Source: Caccocola sp964450835 (GTDB taxonomy: Bacteria > Synergistota > Synergistia > Synergistales > Synergistaceae). From it: DNA of 52,202 bases. Below the pieces are notes generated by a model. That model had not been told where the DNA came from, did not search any database, and saw only the letters and a list, made by a program, of their open reading frames with translations. Made by a program: the position numbers and the translations under genes. The DNA is taken from positions 1 through 52,202 of the forward strand of contig CAYVEQ010000007.1 in assembly GCA_964450835.1 (NCBI GenBank), read 5' to 3'. Positions 26,243-34,370 of this stretch are shown here, one piece after another. The first letter of the stretch is position 1, and each line of letters begins with the position of its first letter.

Positions 26243-27427
26243 ATGAGCAGAGGACGGTTCGGCGGACACGGCGGGCAGTATATTCCCGAAACGCTGATGA
26301 ACGCCGTCATAGAACTCGAGGATGCTTACAATAAATACAAGGAAGACGCTGATTTTCAGAACGAGCTCGCGTCGCTGCTTAACGAATACGCGGGACGCCC
26401 GTCGCGTCTCTATTTCGCGAAGCGCATGACGAACGACCTCGGCGGCGCGAAAATATATCTCAAGCGAGAGGACTTAAACCACACCGGCGCGCACAAGATA
26501 AACAACGTCCTCGGACAGGCGCTGCTTGCCCGCCGCATGGGCAAAACGCGCCTCATAGCGGAGACGGGCGCGGGGCAGCACGGAGTCGCGACCGCCACAG
26601 CCGCGGCCCTCTTCGGCATGGAGTGCGAAGTTTTTATGGGGCGCGAGGACACGGAGCGGCAGGCGCTCAACGTCTACCGTATGAAACTGCTCGGCACGAC
26701 CGTGCACGCCGTTGACAGCGGCACGGGAACGCTGAAGGACGCCGTCAGCGAGACTATGCGCGAGTGGACGCGCCGCATAGCCGACACGCACTATGTCCTG
26801 GGCTCGTGCATGGGGCCGCACCCTTTCCCTGTAATTGTCCGCGACTTTCAGTCGGTGATTTCCAAAGAGATAAAAGAACAGCTTGCCGCGGCCGAAGGCA
26901 GACTCCCCGACGCGGTGCTCGCCTGCGTGGGCGGCGGCTCAAACGCGATAGGCGCCTTCTATAATTTCATCGGCGACCCGTCGGTGCGGCTCATCGGCTG
27001 CGAGGCGGCGGGGCGCGGTGTCGACACCTTCGAGACGGCGGCCACTATAGCGACGGGACGCCTCGGGATATTCCACGGAATGAAATCCTATTTCTGCCAG
27101 GATAAATACGGCCAGATAGCGCCGGTCTATTCCATTTCCGCGGGGCTTGACTATCCCGGCATCGGCCCGGAGCACGCATACCTGCATGACATCGGGCGCG
27201 CCGAATACGTCGCGATTACCGACGACGAAGCCGTGGATGCTTTTGAGTATCTCGCGCGCACCGAAGGTATAATCCCCGCCGTCGAAAGCGCGCACGCCGT
27301 GGCTCACGCCATGAAGATCGCTCCCGCGATGGGCAGAGATCAGATTATAGTAATCAACCTTTCAGGCCGCGGCGATAAGGACTGCGCGGCGATTGCCCGG
27401 TACAGAGGAGAGGATATACATGAGTAG
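26243..27427 (+). CDS. trpB: Tryptophan synthase beta chain
   Basis: PLP enzyme joining indole and serine. The cofactor Lys85 lies in HTGAHKINN. The phosphate loop is CVGGGSNAIG and the catalytic Glu is in LIAETGAGQHG. It has 394 residues and belongs to the TrpB1 type that pairs with TrpA. The start follows CAGGAGG directly at the trpF stop. Confidence 0.96.
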   Translation: MSRGRFGGHGGQYIPETLMNAVIELEDAYNKYKEDADFQNELASLLNEYAGRPSRLYFAKRMTNDLGGAKIYLKREDLNHTGAHKINNVLGQALLARRMGKTRLIAETGAGQHGVATATAAALFGMECEVFMGREDTERQALNVYRMKLLGTTVHAVDSGTGTLKDAVSETMREWTRRIADTHYVLGSCMGPHPFPVIVRDFQSVISKEIKEQLAAAEGRLPDAVLACVGGGSNAIGAFYNFIGDPSVRLIGCEAAGRGVDTFETAATIATGRLGIFHGMKSYFCQDKYGQIAPVYSISAGLDYPGIGPEHAYLHDIGRAEYVAITDDEAVDAFEYLARTEGIIPAVESAHAVAHAMKIAPAMGRDQIIVINLSGRGDKDCAAIARYRGEDIHE

Positions 27428-28196
27428 CATCGGACGCGCCTTTGAGAAAGGCAAAGCTTTCATACCGTTCATCACCTGCGGCGACCCGAGCCTCGCCGTC
27501 ACGGAAGAGCTTGCCTGCGCTATGGCGGAAGCGGGGGCCGACCTCATCGAGCTGGGCATACCTTTTTCCGACCCGACGGCCGAGGGGCCTGTCATTCAGG
27601 CGTCGAGCAACCGCGCGCTTAGCGGAGGCGCGACTACCGACAAAATAATCGAAACGGCGCGCCGCATACGCGCACGCGTAGATATCCCCCTTGCCTTCAT
27701 GACCTACGCGAACGTCGTATATTCATACGGCGCGGAGAGATTCACCGAAGAGGCGGCGGCGGCCGGAGTCGAGGGCCTGATTCTGCCCGACGTGCCCTTT
27801 GAGGAAAAAGAGGAGTTCGCAGTCCCGTGCCGCCGCGCCGGAATCGACCTTGTGTCGCTCATAGCTCCCACATCCCGGGAGCGAATCTCGGCGATAGCGC
27901 GAGAGGCCGAGGGCTTCGTCTACTGCGTGTCGTCGCTCGGCGTAACCGGCGTGCGCGGCGAAATCACCACCGACGTGGGCGCGATGGTGCGCCTTGTCAA
28001 AAAAGAAAAAAATATTCCCTGCGCAGTCGGCTTCGGCATATCGACGCCGGAGCAGGCGGCTTCCATGGCCGCCGTATCCGACGGCGTAATAGTGGGCAGC
28101 GCGATAGTGCGCCTCTGCGAGCGATACGGCGCGGAGGCCGTGCCGCGTGTCGCGAGTTACGTGCGCGAGATGAAAGAGGCTGTGCGAAAAGCGTAA
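27420..28196 (+). CDS. trpA: Tryptophan synthase alpha chain
   Basis: Releases indole from indoleglycerol phosphate and passes it to TrpB. Catalytic Glu in LIELGIPFSDPTAEGP and Asp in GLILPDVPFEE; the phosphate site is VGFGISTPEQA. It has 258 residues. ATG 27420 lies inside the end of trpB with AGAGGAGAGG upstream. It is the last trp gene, followed by a terminator. Confidence 0.95.
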   Translation: MSSIGRAFEKGKAFIPFITCGDPSLAVTEELACAMAEAGADLIELGIPFSDPTAEGPVIQASSNRALSGGATTDKIIETARRIRARVDIPLAFMTYANVVYSYGAERFTEEAAAAGVEGLILPDVPFEEKEEFAVPCRRAGIDLVSLIAPTSRERISAIAREAEGFVYCVSSLGVTGVRGEITTDVGAMVRLVKKEKNIPCAVGFGISTPEQAASMAAVSDGVIVGSAIVRLCERYGAEAVPRVASYVREMKEAVRKA

Positions 28197-28503
28197 GGCG
28201 TCGGGGAAATTTGCGCGGGCGGGAGCTTTCTGCCCCCGCCCGTTTTTCTTGCCGCCGTGCTTGCGCAAGGGCAGCGCGCCTGCGCCGGGCACTGACGTAA
28301 GCCGGAGCCGGCGGGCGGCTTGCATCGCGTTTGCTTAAAGACAACGCGCGTGTCGAACTTGCCCGCGCGCTGTCGCCGCAAGCGCGGCGTTACGGCTTCC
28401 GGAGATTGAAAAACCATGAGTTTGTCACGTTTCCGCCGTTTAATCAACGTCTTTGTTTTGTGTTAAAATACCTTAGACTAAAGAGCGGAAGGAGGTTCGC
28501 GCC
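28197..28503. other. Intergenic region between trpA and dapF
   Basis: 307 bases. Apart from the trpA terminator I see no gene or RNA here. The last 60 bases turn AT-rich (around TTTTGTGTTAAAATACC), which could hold the dapF promoter, but no pair of hexamers is convincing. Confidence 0.5.
28216..28247 (+). terminator. Intrinsic terminator of the trp operon
   Basis: An eight-bp perfect stem CGGGCGGG/CCCGCCCG followed by five T, 20 bases after the trpA stop. Confidence 0.85.
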
Positions 28504-29328
28504 GTGCGCTGCACAAAGATGAACGGCAACGGAAACGACTTCATAGTGATAGACAACATGACGCTTGTCCGGGGGAGAGACGAGCTGTCGCGGCTGGCCC
28601 GCGCTCTGTGCCGCCGGGGCCTTTCCGTCGGCGCGGACGGTCTGCTTGCGGCCGAGCCTTCGGACCGGGCGGATTTCAAAATGCGCCTTTTTAACAGCGA
28701 CGGCTCCGAGGGTGAAATGTGCGGAAACGGCGTGCGCTGCATAGCGCGCTACGCTTTTGAGAAGGGGCTTGTAAAATCCCGCTCGATGCGCATAGACACC
28801 CTCGGGGGCGAAGTGCTTGCCCGCGCGGGCGACGGCTCCGCCTCTGTCGAACTTGAGCCTGTATCTTTTGACGACATAAGGCGCTCGTCGCTTTCCGCGG
28901 GCGGGCGCGTTTTTGATTACTCCTACCTGACCGTCGGTGTCCCCCACGCCGTGATATTCGAAGAGAAGCACGAATTTCTTTTCGGCGAATACGCCGCCCT
29001 CGGGCGCGAAATACGAAATATGACGGAGCTCTTTCCGCATGGGACTAATGTGAACTTCGCCGTGGTCACCGGCGACGGCCTTGATGTGTTCACTTACGAG
29101 AGGGGCGTCGAGGATATGACGCTTTCCTGCGGCACAGGCTCCGCCGCGTCGGTTATTGCCGCTTTCGCGCTCTCGCTCGCCGGAAACAAAGTCCGCGTGC
29201 AAAACCCCGGCGGCGTAAATTCAGTGACGCTCGAGCTCTCGTCCGACGGGCGCGCGGCGCGCCCCGTCATCGAGGGCAACATGCGCATGACCGCGGAGCT
29301 TGATGTTCTTCCCGACGCGCTGTTATGA
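28504..29328 (+). CDS. dapF: Diaminopimelate epimerase
   Basis: Converts LL- to meso-diaminopimelate for lysine and peptidoglycan. The two catalytic cysteines are in EMCGNGVRC and SCGTGSAAS, and the N-terminal MNGNGNDFIV motif is present. It has 274 residues from GTG 28504 with AAGGAGG eight to nine bases upstream. It is the first gene after the trp terminator. Confidence 0.95.
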   Translation: MRCTKMNGNGNDFIVIDNMTLVRGRDELSRLARALCRRGLSVGADGLLAAEPSDRADFKMRLFNSDGSEGEMCGNGVRCIARYAFEKGLVKSRSMRIDTLGGEVLARAGDGSASVELEPVSFDDIRRSSLSAGGRVFDYSYLTVGVPHAVIFEEKHEFLFGEYAALGREIRNMTELFPHGTNVNFAVVTGDGLDVFTYERGVEDMTLSCGTGSAASVIAAFALSLAGNKVRVQNPGGVNSVTLELSSDGRAARPVIEGNMRMTAELDVLPDALL

Positions 29329-29371
29329 GTAAATTTTTGCCGCCGGCAAAAGATTTATGGAGGTAGATGCA

Positions 29372-29887
29372 ATGCCTAAACCGTGGTGGCGCGAGACAAT
29401 AGAGACCGTGCTGTGGGCGGTCGTCCTCGCGCTGATACTCCGCACCTTTGTCATACAGGCATTCTGGATTCCCAGCGGTTCTATGATACCGACGCTTGAA
29501 ATAGGCGACAGGGTGCTGGTTCTGAAATTCTGGTATCATTTGCCGAACGGCGGCCCCAAGCGCGGCGACATAACGGTGTTCAAGTATCCTGTGGATCCGA
29601 GACGGGATTTTGTGAAGCGTGTCGTCGGCCTGCCCGGAGATACTGTGGAGATGCGGAACGGCACGGTTTTTGTCAACGACAGGGAGCTTTTTGAGCCCTA
29701 CGTCAAGAATACGGACAGCTACAATATGGCTCCCGTCAAGGTGCCGGACAAACATTTTTTCTGCCTTGGCGACAACAGGCCGAACTCTCAGGACGGGCGC
29801 TTCTGGGGCTTCGTGCCCGAGAACTTCATGCGGGGCCCGGCCGTATTCCGTTACTGGCCGCTCTCGCGCATAGGATTCATAGAGTAA
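29372..29887 (+). CDS. lepB: Signal peptidase I
   Basis: Membrane serine protease that removes secretory signal peptides. One N-terminal membrane helix (residues 10-31) is followed by IPSGSMIPTL with catalytic Ser37, and the general-base Lys is in FVKRVVGLPGD. The GDNRPNSQDGRFWG box is near the C-terminus. It has 171 residues. ATG 29372 is placed correctly after GGAGG (29359-29363); the in-frame ATG 29357 overlaps that site. Confidence 0.95.
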   Translation: MPKPWWRETIETVLWAVVLALILRTFVIQAFWIPSGSMIPTLEIGDRVLVLKFWYHLPNGGPKRGDITVFKYPVDPRRDFVKRVVGLPGDTVEMRNGTVFVNDRELFEPYVKNTDSYNMAPVKVPDKHFFCLGDNRPNSQDGRFWGFVPENFMRGPAVFRYWPLSRIGFIE

Positions 29888-29890
29888 AGG

Positions 29891-30724
29891 ATGCCGCGCA
29901 CTGTATGGTATCCCGGTCATATGGCGAAGGGGAGGCGTCAGCTGGAGGCGCTTGCTTCCGCCGTCGATCTCCTTATAGAGGTGCGCGACGCCCGCGCGCC
30001 GAGACTCACATCTTCGCCTGTGCTTTCTCTCTTCTCGGGCAGAATAGATACTGTCGCGGTGCTTTCCAAGGCCGACCTGGCCGACGTCAAAATAACAAAA
30101 GAATGGACCTCCTACCTAAAAGGCAAAGGGCTTCCGGCCTCCGCGCTTGACCTTCGCAAAGGCGGTGCGGAAGCCTTGCGCGCGTCAATCGCGAAGAAAA
30201 AACCGCCGTTCCGTGAACTGCGCGTCGCTGTGGTCGGCACGCCGAACGTCGGTAAATCGATGCTTATCAATCAGCTTGCGGGCCGCAGGGCGGCGCGTGT
30301 AGGCGCGATACCGGGAGTGACGAAGGGCGTCTCATGGTTTTCGGGCAACGGTTTTCTGCTCGTGGATTCGCCGGGCATTCTTGACCCGCGCGCCGACGCG
30401 CGGGCGCACCGGATGATTTCGTGGATAGGCTCCTCAAGAAGCCATGTTATCGGGAACTTTGAGGAACAGGCGAAAGAGTGTATAGAGTTTTTCAGAAGAA
30501 AAAATTTATGGAGCGGTGTCGAAAAGCTGTGGGGGATCGCCCCAGACGGCTCTCCTGCCGAAATACTGGAGCAGGTGGGGCGCAGACTGGGCCGCCTTGC
30601 ACCGGGCGGCGCGGTCGACATGGAGCTCGCGGGGCGGGCGTTCCTCGACGCGACGGCGAGCGGACGCTTCGGGCGCATGAGCTTTGAACGCCCGGACGAC
30701 GCGCCCGTCTGGGAGGAACTGTAA
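29891..30724 (+). CDS. rbgA: Ribosome biogenesis GTPase RbgA (YlqF)
   Basis: Circularly permuted GTPase needed for late 50S assembly. The motifs occur in permuted order: G4 SKADLAD near residue 57, then G1 GTPNVGKSMLI near 117, and G3 DSPGIL near 160. It has 277 residues with a C-terminal helical RNA-binding domain. It starts three bases after lepB and abuts rnhB; rbgA-rnhB is a conserved pair. Confidence 0.93.
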   Translation: MPRTVWYPGHMAKGRRQLEALASAVDLLIEVRDARAPRLTSSPVLSLFSGRIDTVAVLSKADLADVKITKEWTSYLKGKGLPASALDLRKGGAEALRASIAKKKPPFRELRVAVVGTPNVGKSMLINQLAGRRAARVGAIPGVTKGVSWFSGNGFLLVDSPGILDPRADARAHRMISWIGSSRSHVIGNFEEQAKECIEFFRRKNLWSGVEKLWGIAPDGSPAEILEQVGRRLGRLAPGGAVDMELAGRAFLDATASGRFGRMSFERPDDAPVWEEL

Positions 30725-31309
30725 ATGACGTGTTACGTCGTCGCAGGCACCGACGAAGCCGGGCGCGGTCCTCTGGCGGGGCCTGTCGTCGCTGCGGCTG
30801 TGATACTTACAGCGGAGCAGCGCGAGCTTCTGCTTTCGCTCGGCTTGAAAGATTCGAAGAAACTCACGCAGGGGAAGCGCGAGAAACTTTTCGCCGCTAT
30901 GTGCCGGGCCGGCGTTGAATGGCGCGCGCAGGCGGCCTCATGGCGCGTCATAGACAGAATGAATATCCTGAACGCATCGCTCTGGTGCATGAAGCGCGCC
31001 GTCGAGCGGCTTAAAACCAAACCAGACATGGTGCTTGTGGACGGCTGCATACAGATTGCCGGCCTTTCCCTTCGCCAGAAAACCGTAATCAAGGGCGACT
31101 CGCGCGTTCCCGCCGTCGCCGCCGCCTCGGTTGTCGCTAAAGTGCTGCGCGACCGTGTCATGGCGGCGTTTGACAAAATCTACCCGCAATACCGCTTCGC
31201 GAGCCACAAGGGCTACCCGAGCGCGCTGCACAGGCAGCTGATCGCCGAGTACGGCCCTTCACCGATTCACAGACTTACTTTCAAAGGAGCGGACGGAGTT
31301 GAAAATTAA
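30725..31309 (+). CDS. rnhB: Ribonuclease HII
   Basis: Cuts RNA in RNA-DNA hybrids and misincorporated ribonucleotides. DEAGRGPLAGPV supplies two catalytic acids; the others are in LVDGC and KVLRDRVM. It has 194 residues. It begins directly after the rbgA stop and overlaps yraN. Confidence 0.95.
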   Translation: MTCYVVAGTDEAGRGPLAGPVVAAAVILTAEQRELLLSLGLKDSKKLTQGKREKLFAAMCRAGVEWRAQAASWRVIDRMNILNASLWCMKRAVERLKTKPDMVLVDGCIQIAGLSLRQKTVIKGDSRVPAVAAASVVAKVLRDRVMAAFDKIYPQYRFASHKGYPSALHRQLIAEYGPSPIHRLTFKGADGVEN

Positions 31310-31757
31310 CGCCGCGACGAAACGCGCGCTTGAAAAAGCCGTCGCGCGGGAGGCCGTCCCGAAGCGGGAGAAGCCGCGCGGGAACGGCGGAACCGCCGCT
31401 CACATAGCTTTTGGCTTCGCCGGCGAGGATATGGCGGCGGATTATCTGACTGAGCTCGGATACAGGATAATCGCGCGAAACGCCCGCGTCGGTCACTGCG
31501 AGCTGGACATAATAGCGCGCGACGGGGACGACCTGGTCTTCGCCGAAGTGCGTTCGCGACGCGAGAATCCTGTCGCCGCACCGGAAGATACAGTAGGCCC
31601 CGCGAAGCTCGAAAAGCTGACGCGCGCCGCGTCGCTCTGGGCGCAGAGGGAAAATTATCAGGGCTTCTGCAGGATTGACCTTATCGCCGTAACCGAGCTT
31701 CACGGCGGCGGTTTCAGTCTCGAACATATAAAAAACATAACGGAGTCTGTGCTGTGA
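31299..31757 (+). CDS. yraN: YraN/UPF0102 nuclease-fold protein
   Basis: A 152-residue endonuclease-fold family protein of unknown substrate. After a basic N-terminal stretch of about 38 residues the family core shows GEDMAADYLTELGYRIIARN, CELDIIARD and VFAEVRSR, the Glu-Asp-Glu-X-Arg arrangement of the fold. It starts at TTG 31299 inside the end of rnhB. The rnhB-yraN-comM-dprA order is common. Confidence 0.86.
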   Translation: MKINAATKRALEKAVAREAVPKREKPRGNGGTAAHIAFGFAGEDMAADYLTELGYRIIARNARVGHCELDIIARDGDDLVFAEVRSRRENPVAAPEDTVGPAKLEKLTRAASLWAQRENYQGFCRIDLIAVTELHGGGFSLEHIKNITESVL

Positions 31758-33268
31758 GAAACGTCGCGGGACTTACGCTTCGCGGCATGAGCGGAGCCGC
31801 GGTGGAAGTTGAGGCTGAAATCACAGGCGGACTTCCCGCCATTTCGATAGTCGGGCTGCCCGACGCGGCGGTAAAAGAGGCGCGCGAACGGGTGCGCGCC
31901 GCTTTGCGCACGGTTGACGTTCTGCTGAAAGGACGCGTTTCAATCAATCTCGCCCCTGCAGACCTTCCGAAGGAGGGCGCGATGCTTGACCTGCCGATAG
32001 CGATTGCGCTGGCCGAAAAATCGGGGCGTGTCAAAACAAGCCGCCCCGCGCTCTATATCGGCGAGCTTGCATTGGACGGCAGACTCCGCAGAGTCCGCGG
32101 GGCGGTGCCGGCCGCCTTTTTCGCGCGCGAAAAAGAAATGGAATTATTCGTCCCGTCGGAGAACGCGGAAGAAGTTTCCATCGTCGGCGGCGTGCGCGCG
32201 TGGAGCGTGCCGAACCTGCAAAGCCTCGTCGCCCACCTGCGCGGCGAAAGATCGCTTGAAAAAATAGAAAAGCGCGAAATCGACTGCCGCCCTCCCGCCG
32301 CAGATCCAGATTTTTCAGAGATAAAAGGACAGGCCGCGGCGAAACGCGCCCTTGAAATCGCGGCGGCCGGCCACCACAACATTCTTTTTATCGGCTCGCC
32401 CGGCTCGGGTAAAACCATGCTTGCCAAGGCGATGAGAGGCATTCTTCCGCCACTCACGGACGAGGAGCTTATGGAGGTGATGCTCGTCCGCAGCACGGCG
32501 GGACTGCCCTTTGAACTGAGCCGCGAACGTCCCTTCCGTTCCGTGCATCACACCGCGACCACCGCGGCGATATGCGGAGGAGGCACGTGGCTCAGACCCG
32601 GGGAGATCAGCCTCGCTTCAAGAGGTGTGCTATTCCTTGACGAATTTCCTGAGTTTCAGCGCGACGTTATAGAGGCGCTGCGCCAGCCTCTCGAGGACGG
32701 CTCCATAACAGTCAGCCGCGTTTCGGGAAGCGCGGTCTACCCGGCGAAAGTCCTTGTCGTGGCAGCCTGCAACCCGTGTCCGTGCGGCTACGCCGGCGAC
32801 CCGGAGCATAAATGCGTATGCGGAGCCGCGTCGATTGAACGTTACCGCAGAAAACTTTCAGGCCCGATACTCGACAGAATAGACCTGCACGTTCCGGTGC
32901 CGAGGCTGACGCCAGAAGAGCTCGTGTCGCTCGGCGAGAGCGGAGGCGAAACCAGCGCGGAAGTGCGCGCCCGCGTTGCTGCCGCGCGCGAGATACAGCG
33001 CGTCAGATGGAAACCGTTCGGCTTTGCCTGCAACGCGGAAATCCCGGAAAAATTCCTTCGCCGCAACGCCTCGATGAAGCCGGAAGTGCGCGCCTTTATA
33101 CTGGAAACGCTCAAAAGAGTCCGTCTTTCGGGACGCGGCCTTTCGCGCGTCTTGCGCGTGGCGCGGACCATAGCCGACCTTGAGGGCGCGCCGCGGGTGG
33201 ATGTCCGCCACGTGGCGGAGGCTGCGGGATACAGGGAGGGAGAGGCTGCGCCGTGGACGATCGGCTGA
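31754..33268 (+). CDS. comM: ComM/YifB Mg-chelatase-like AAA+ ATPase
   Basis: Hexameric helicase; in transformable bacteria ComM drives branch migration during integration of DNA. An N-terminal Lon-like fold (residues 1-170) precedes the ATPase with GSPGSGKTML (Walker A), LFLDEFPEF (Walker B) and a zinc-type cysteine cluster (CNPCPCG ... CVCG). It has 504 residues from GTG 31754. It overlaps both yraN and dprA, linking it to DNA processing. Confidence 0.93.
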   Translation: MRNVAGLTLRGMSGAAVEVEAEITGGLPAISIVGLPDAAVKEARERVRAALRTVDVLLKGRVSINLAPADLPKEGAMLDLPIAIALAEKSGRVKTSRPALYIGELALDGRLRRVRGAVPAAFFAREKEMELFVPSENAEEVSIVGGVRAWSVPNLQSLVAHLRGERSLEKIEKREIDCRPPAADPDFSEIKGQAAAKRALEIAAAGHHNILFIGSPGSGKTMLAKAMRGILPPLTDEELMEVMLVRSTAGLPFELSRERPFRSVHHTATTAAICGGGTWLRPGEISLASRGVLFLDEFPEFQRDVIEALRQPLEDGSITVSRVSGSAVYPAKVLVVAACNPCPCGYAGDPEHKCVCGAASIERYRRKLSGPILDRIDLHVPVPRLTPEELVSLGESGGETSAEVRARVAAAREIQRVRWKPFGFACNAEIPEKFLRRNASMKPEVRAFILETLKRVRLSGRGLSRVLRVARTIADLEGAPRVDVRHVAEAAGYREGEAAPWTIG

Positions 33269-34353
33269 AATTCCTTATGCTGCTGAACAGCGTAAACGCA
33301 AACTCTCAGACCCTCGCGAAATTCGCGGCGCTTGGCGCGCCGTACAGCGAGCTTTGGCGCCCTTCGCGAATTGACGCCGCGGCCGCGGTGCTCCCCGAAA
33401 AACAGCTCGCGCGTCTGCGCGAGGCCGCTTCCGCCGCGTGGCCGGAAAAAGAACTCGAGCGCGCGCGAAAGCTTGGCGCCCGCGTAACGGCGATAGAAGA
33501 CGCGGACTATCCGGCGAAACTGCTGGATTTGAAAGACGCGCCGCTTGTACTATATACGCGCGGCGCTTGCCGCGTTTTGCCCGATAAATGCGTGGCCGTC
33601 GTCGGCACGAGACGCGCGGGAGCCTACGGAAGGAACGTAGCGCGCTCAATTGGCGAAGCCTGCGCGCGGTGCGGAATAGCAGTCGTAAGCGGAGGAGCTT
33701 TCGGCGTCGACTGCGAATCGCAGTCGGCCTGCGCCGGCGCGCTCGGCGTGACTGTCTCGGTAATGGGAACGGGGATAGACGTCGCCTATCCTGCCTCAAA
33801 CCGCGCTTTGTTTGAAAAAATATGTGAACGAGGGGCTCTGGTGACTGAATTTCCGATCGGCGCGGGCGGCGCCCCGTGGCATTTTCCTCAGAGAAACAGA
33901 ATAGTGGCGGCTCTCGCCGAAAAGATAATCGTAGTCGAGGCTCCCCGGAAAAGCGGTTCGATGATAACGGCACGCCTGGCTCTGGAACTCGGGCGCGAAG
34001 TCTGGGCCGTGCCGGGCCGCATATTCGACGCGAACGCCGAAGGGACAAACTCGCTGATATACGACGGCGCCTTCCCCTATATAAACGAAAACGTATTTTT
34101 AGCCGCCTGCGGCGTCAGCGCGCCCGGAAGCGAAGACGGACTCGCGCGCGCGAAAGAAGCGCCGGCGCTCGGCACGGAAGAAAAGAAAATTTTCGACTAT
34201 CTCGCGGCCAATGGAGAAAAGACGATTGACAATATAGCCGTTGCCGTTAAAATGAGCGCCGCTGACATTTTAAGAAACATTACGCTGCTCTCAGCGAAAG
34301 GGCTGGTTTGCATGCCGTCGGCCGGACGGTACGGCGTGAAGGGCAATTTATAA
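33253..34353 (+). CDS. dprA: DNA processing protein DprA
   Basis: Loads RecA on incoming single-stranded DNA. A Rossmann-type core contains VGTRRAGAYGRN, VVSGGAFGVDCESQ, GTGIDVAYPASN and FPQRNRIVAAL. A C-terminal winged-helix domain (about residues 300-366) follows. It has 366 residues from GTG 33253, inside the end of comM. Together with comM it suggests retained transformation functions, although no uptake genes are in the window. Confidence 0.95.
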   Translation: MDDRLKFLMLLNSVNANSQTLAKFAALGAPYSELWRPSRIDAAAAVLPEKQLARLREAASAAWPEKELERARKLGARVTAIEDADYPAKLLDLKDAPLVLYTRGACRVLPDKCVAVVGTRRAGAYGRNVARSIGEACARCGIAVVSGGAFGVDCESQSACAGALGVTVSVMGTGIDVAYPASNRALFEKICERGALVTEFPIGAGGAPWHFPQRNRIVAALAEKIIVVEAPRKSGSMITARLALELGREVWAVPGRIFDANAEGTNSLIYDGAFPYINENVFLAACGVSAPGSEDGLARAKEAPALGTEEKKIFDYLAANGEKTIDNIAVAVKMSAADILRNITLLSAKGLVCMPSAGRYGVKGNL

Positions 34354-34370
34354 GAAAGAGGTGAGCCGCG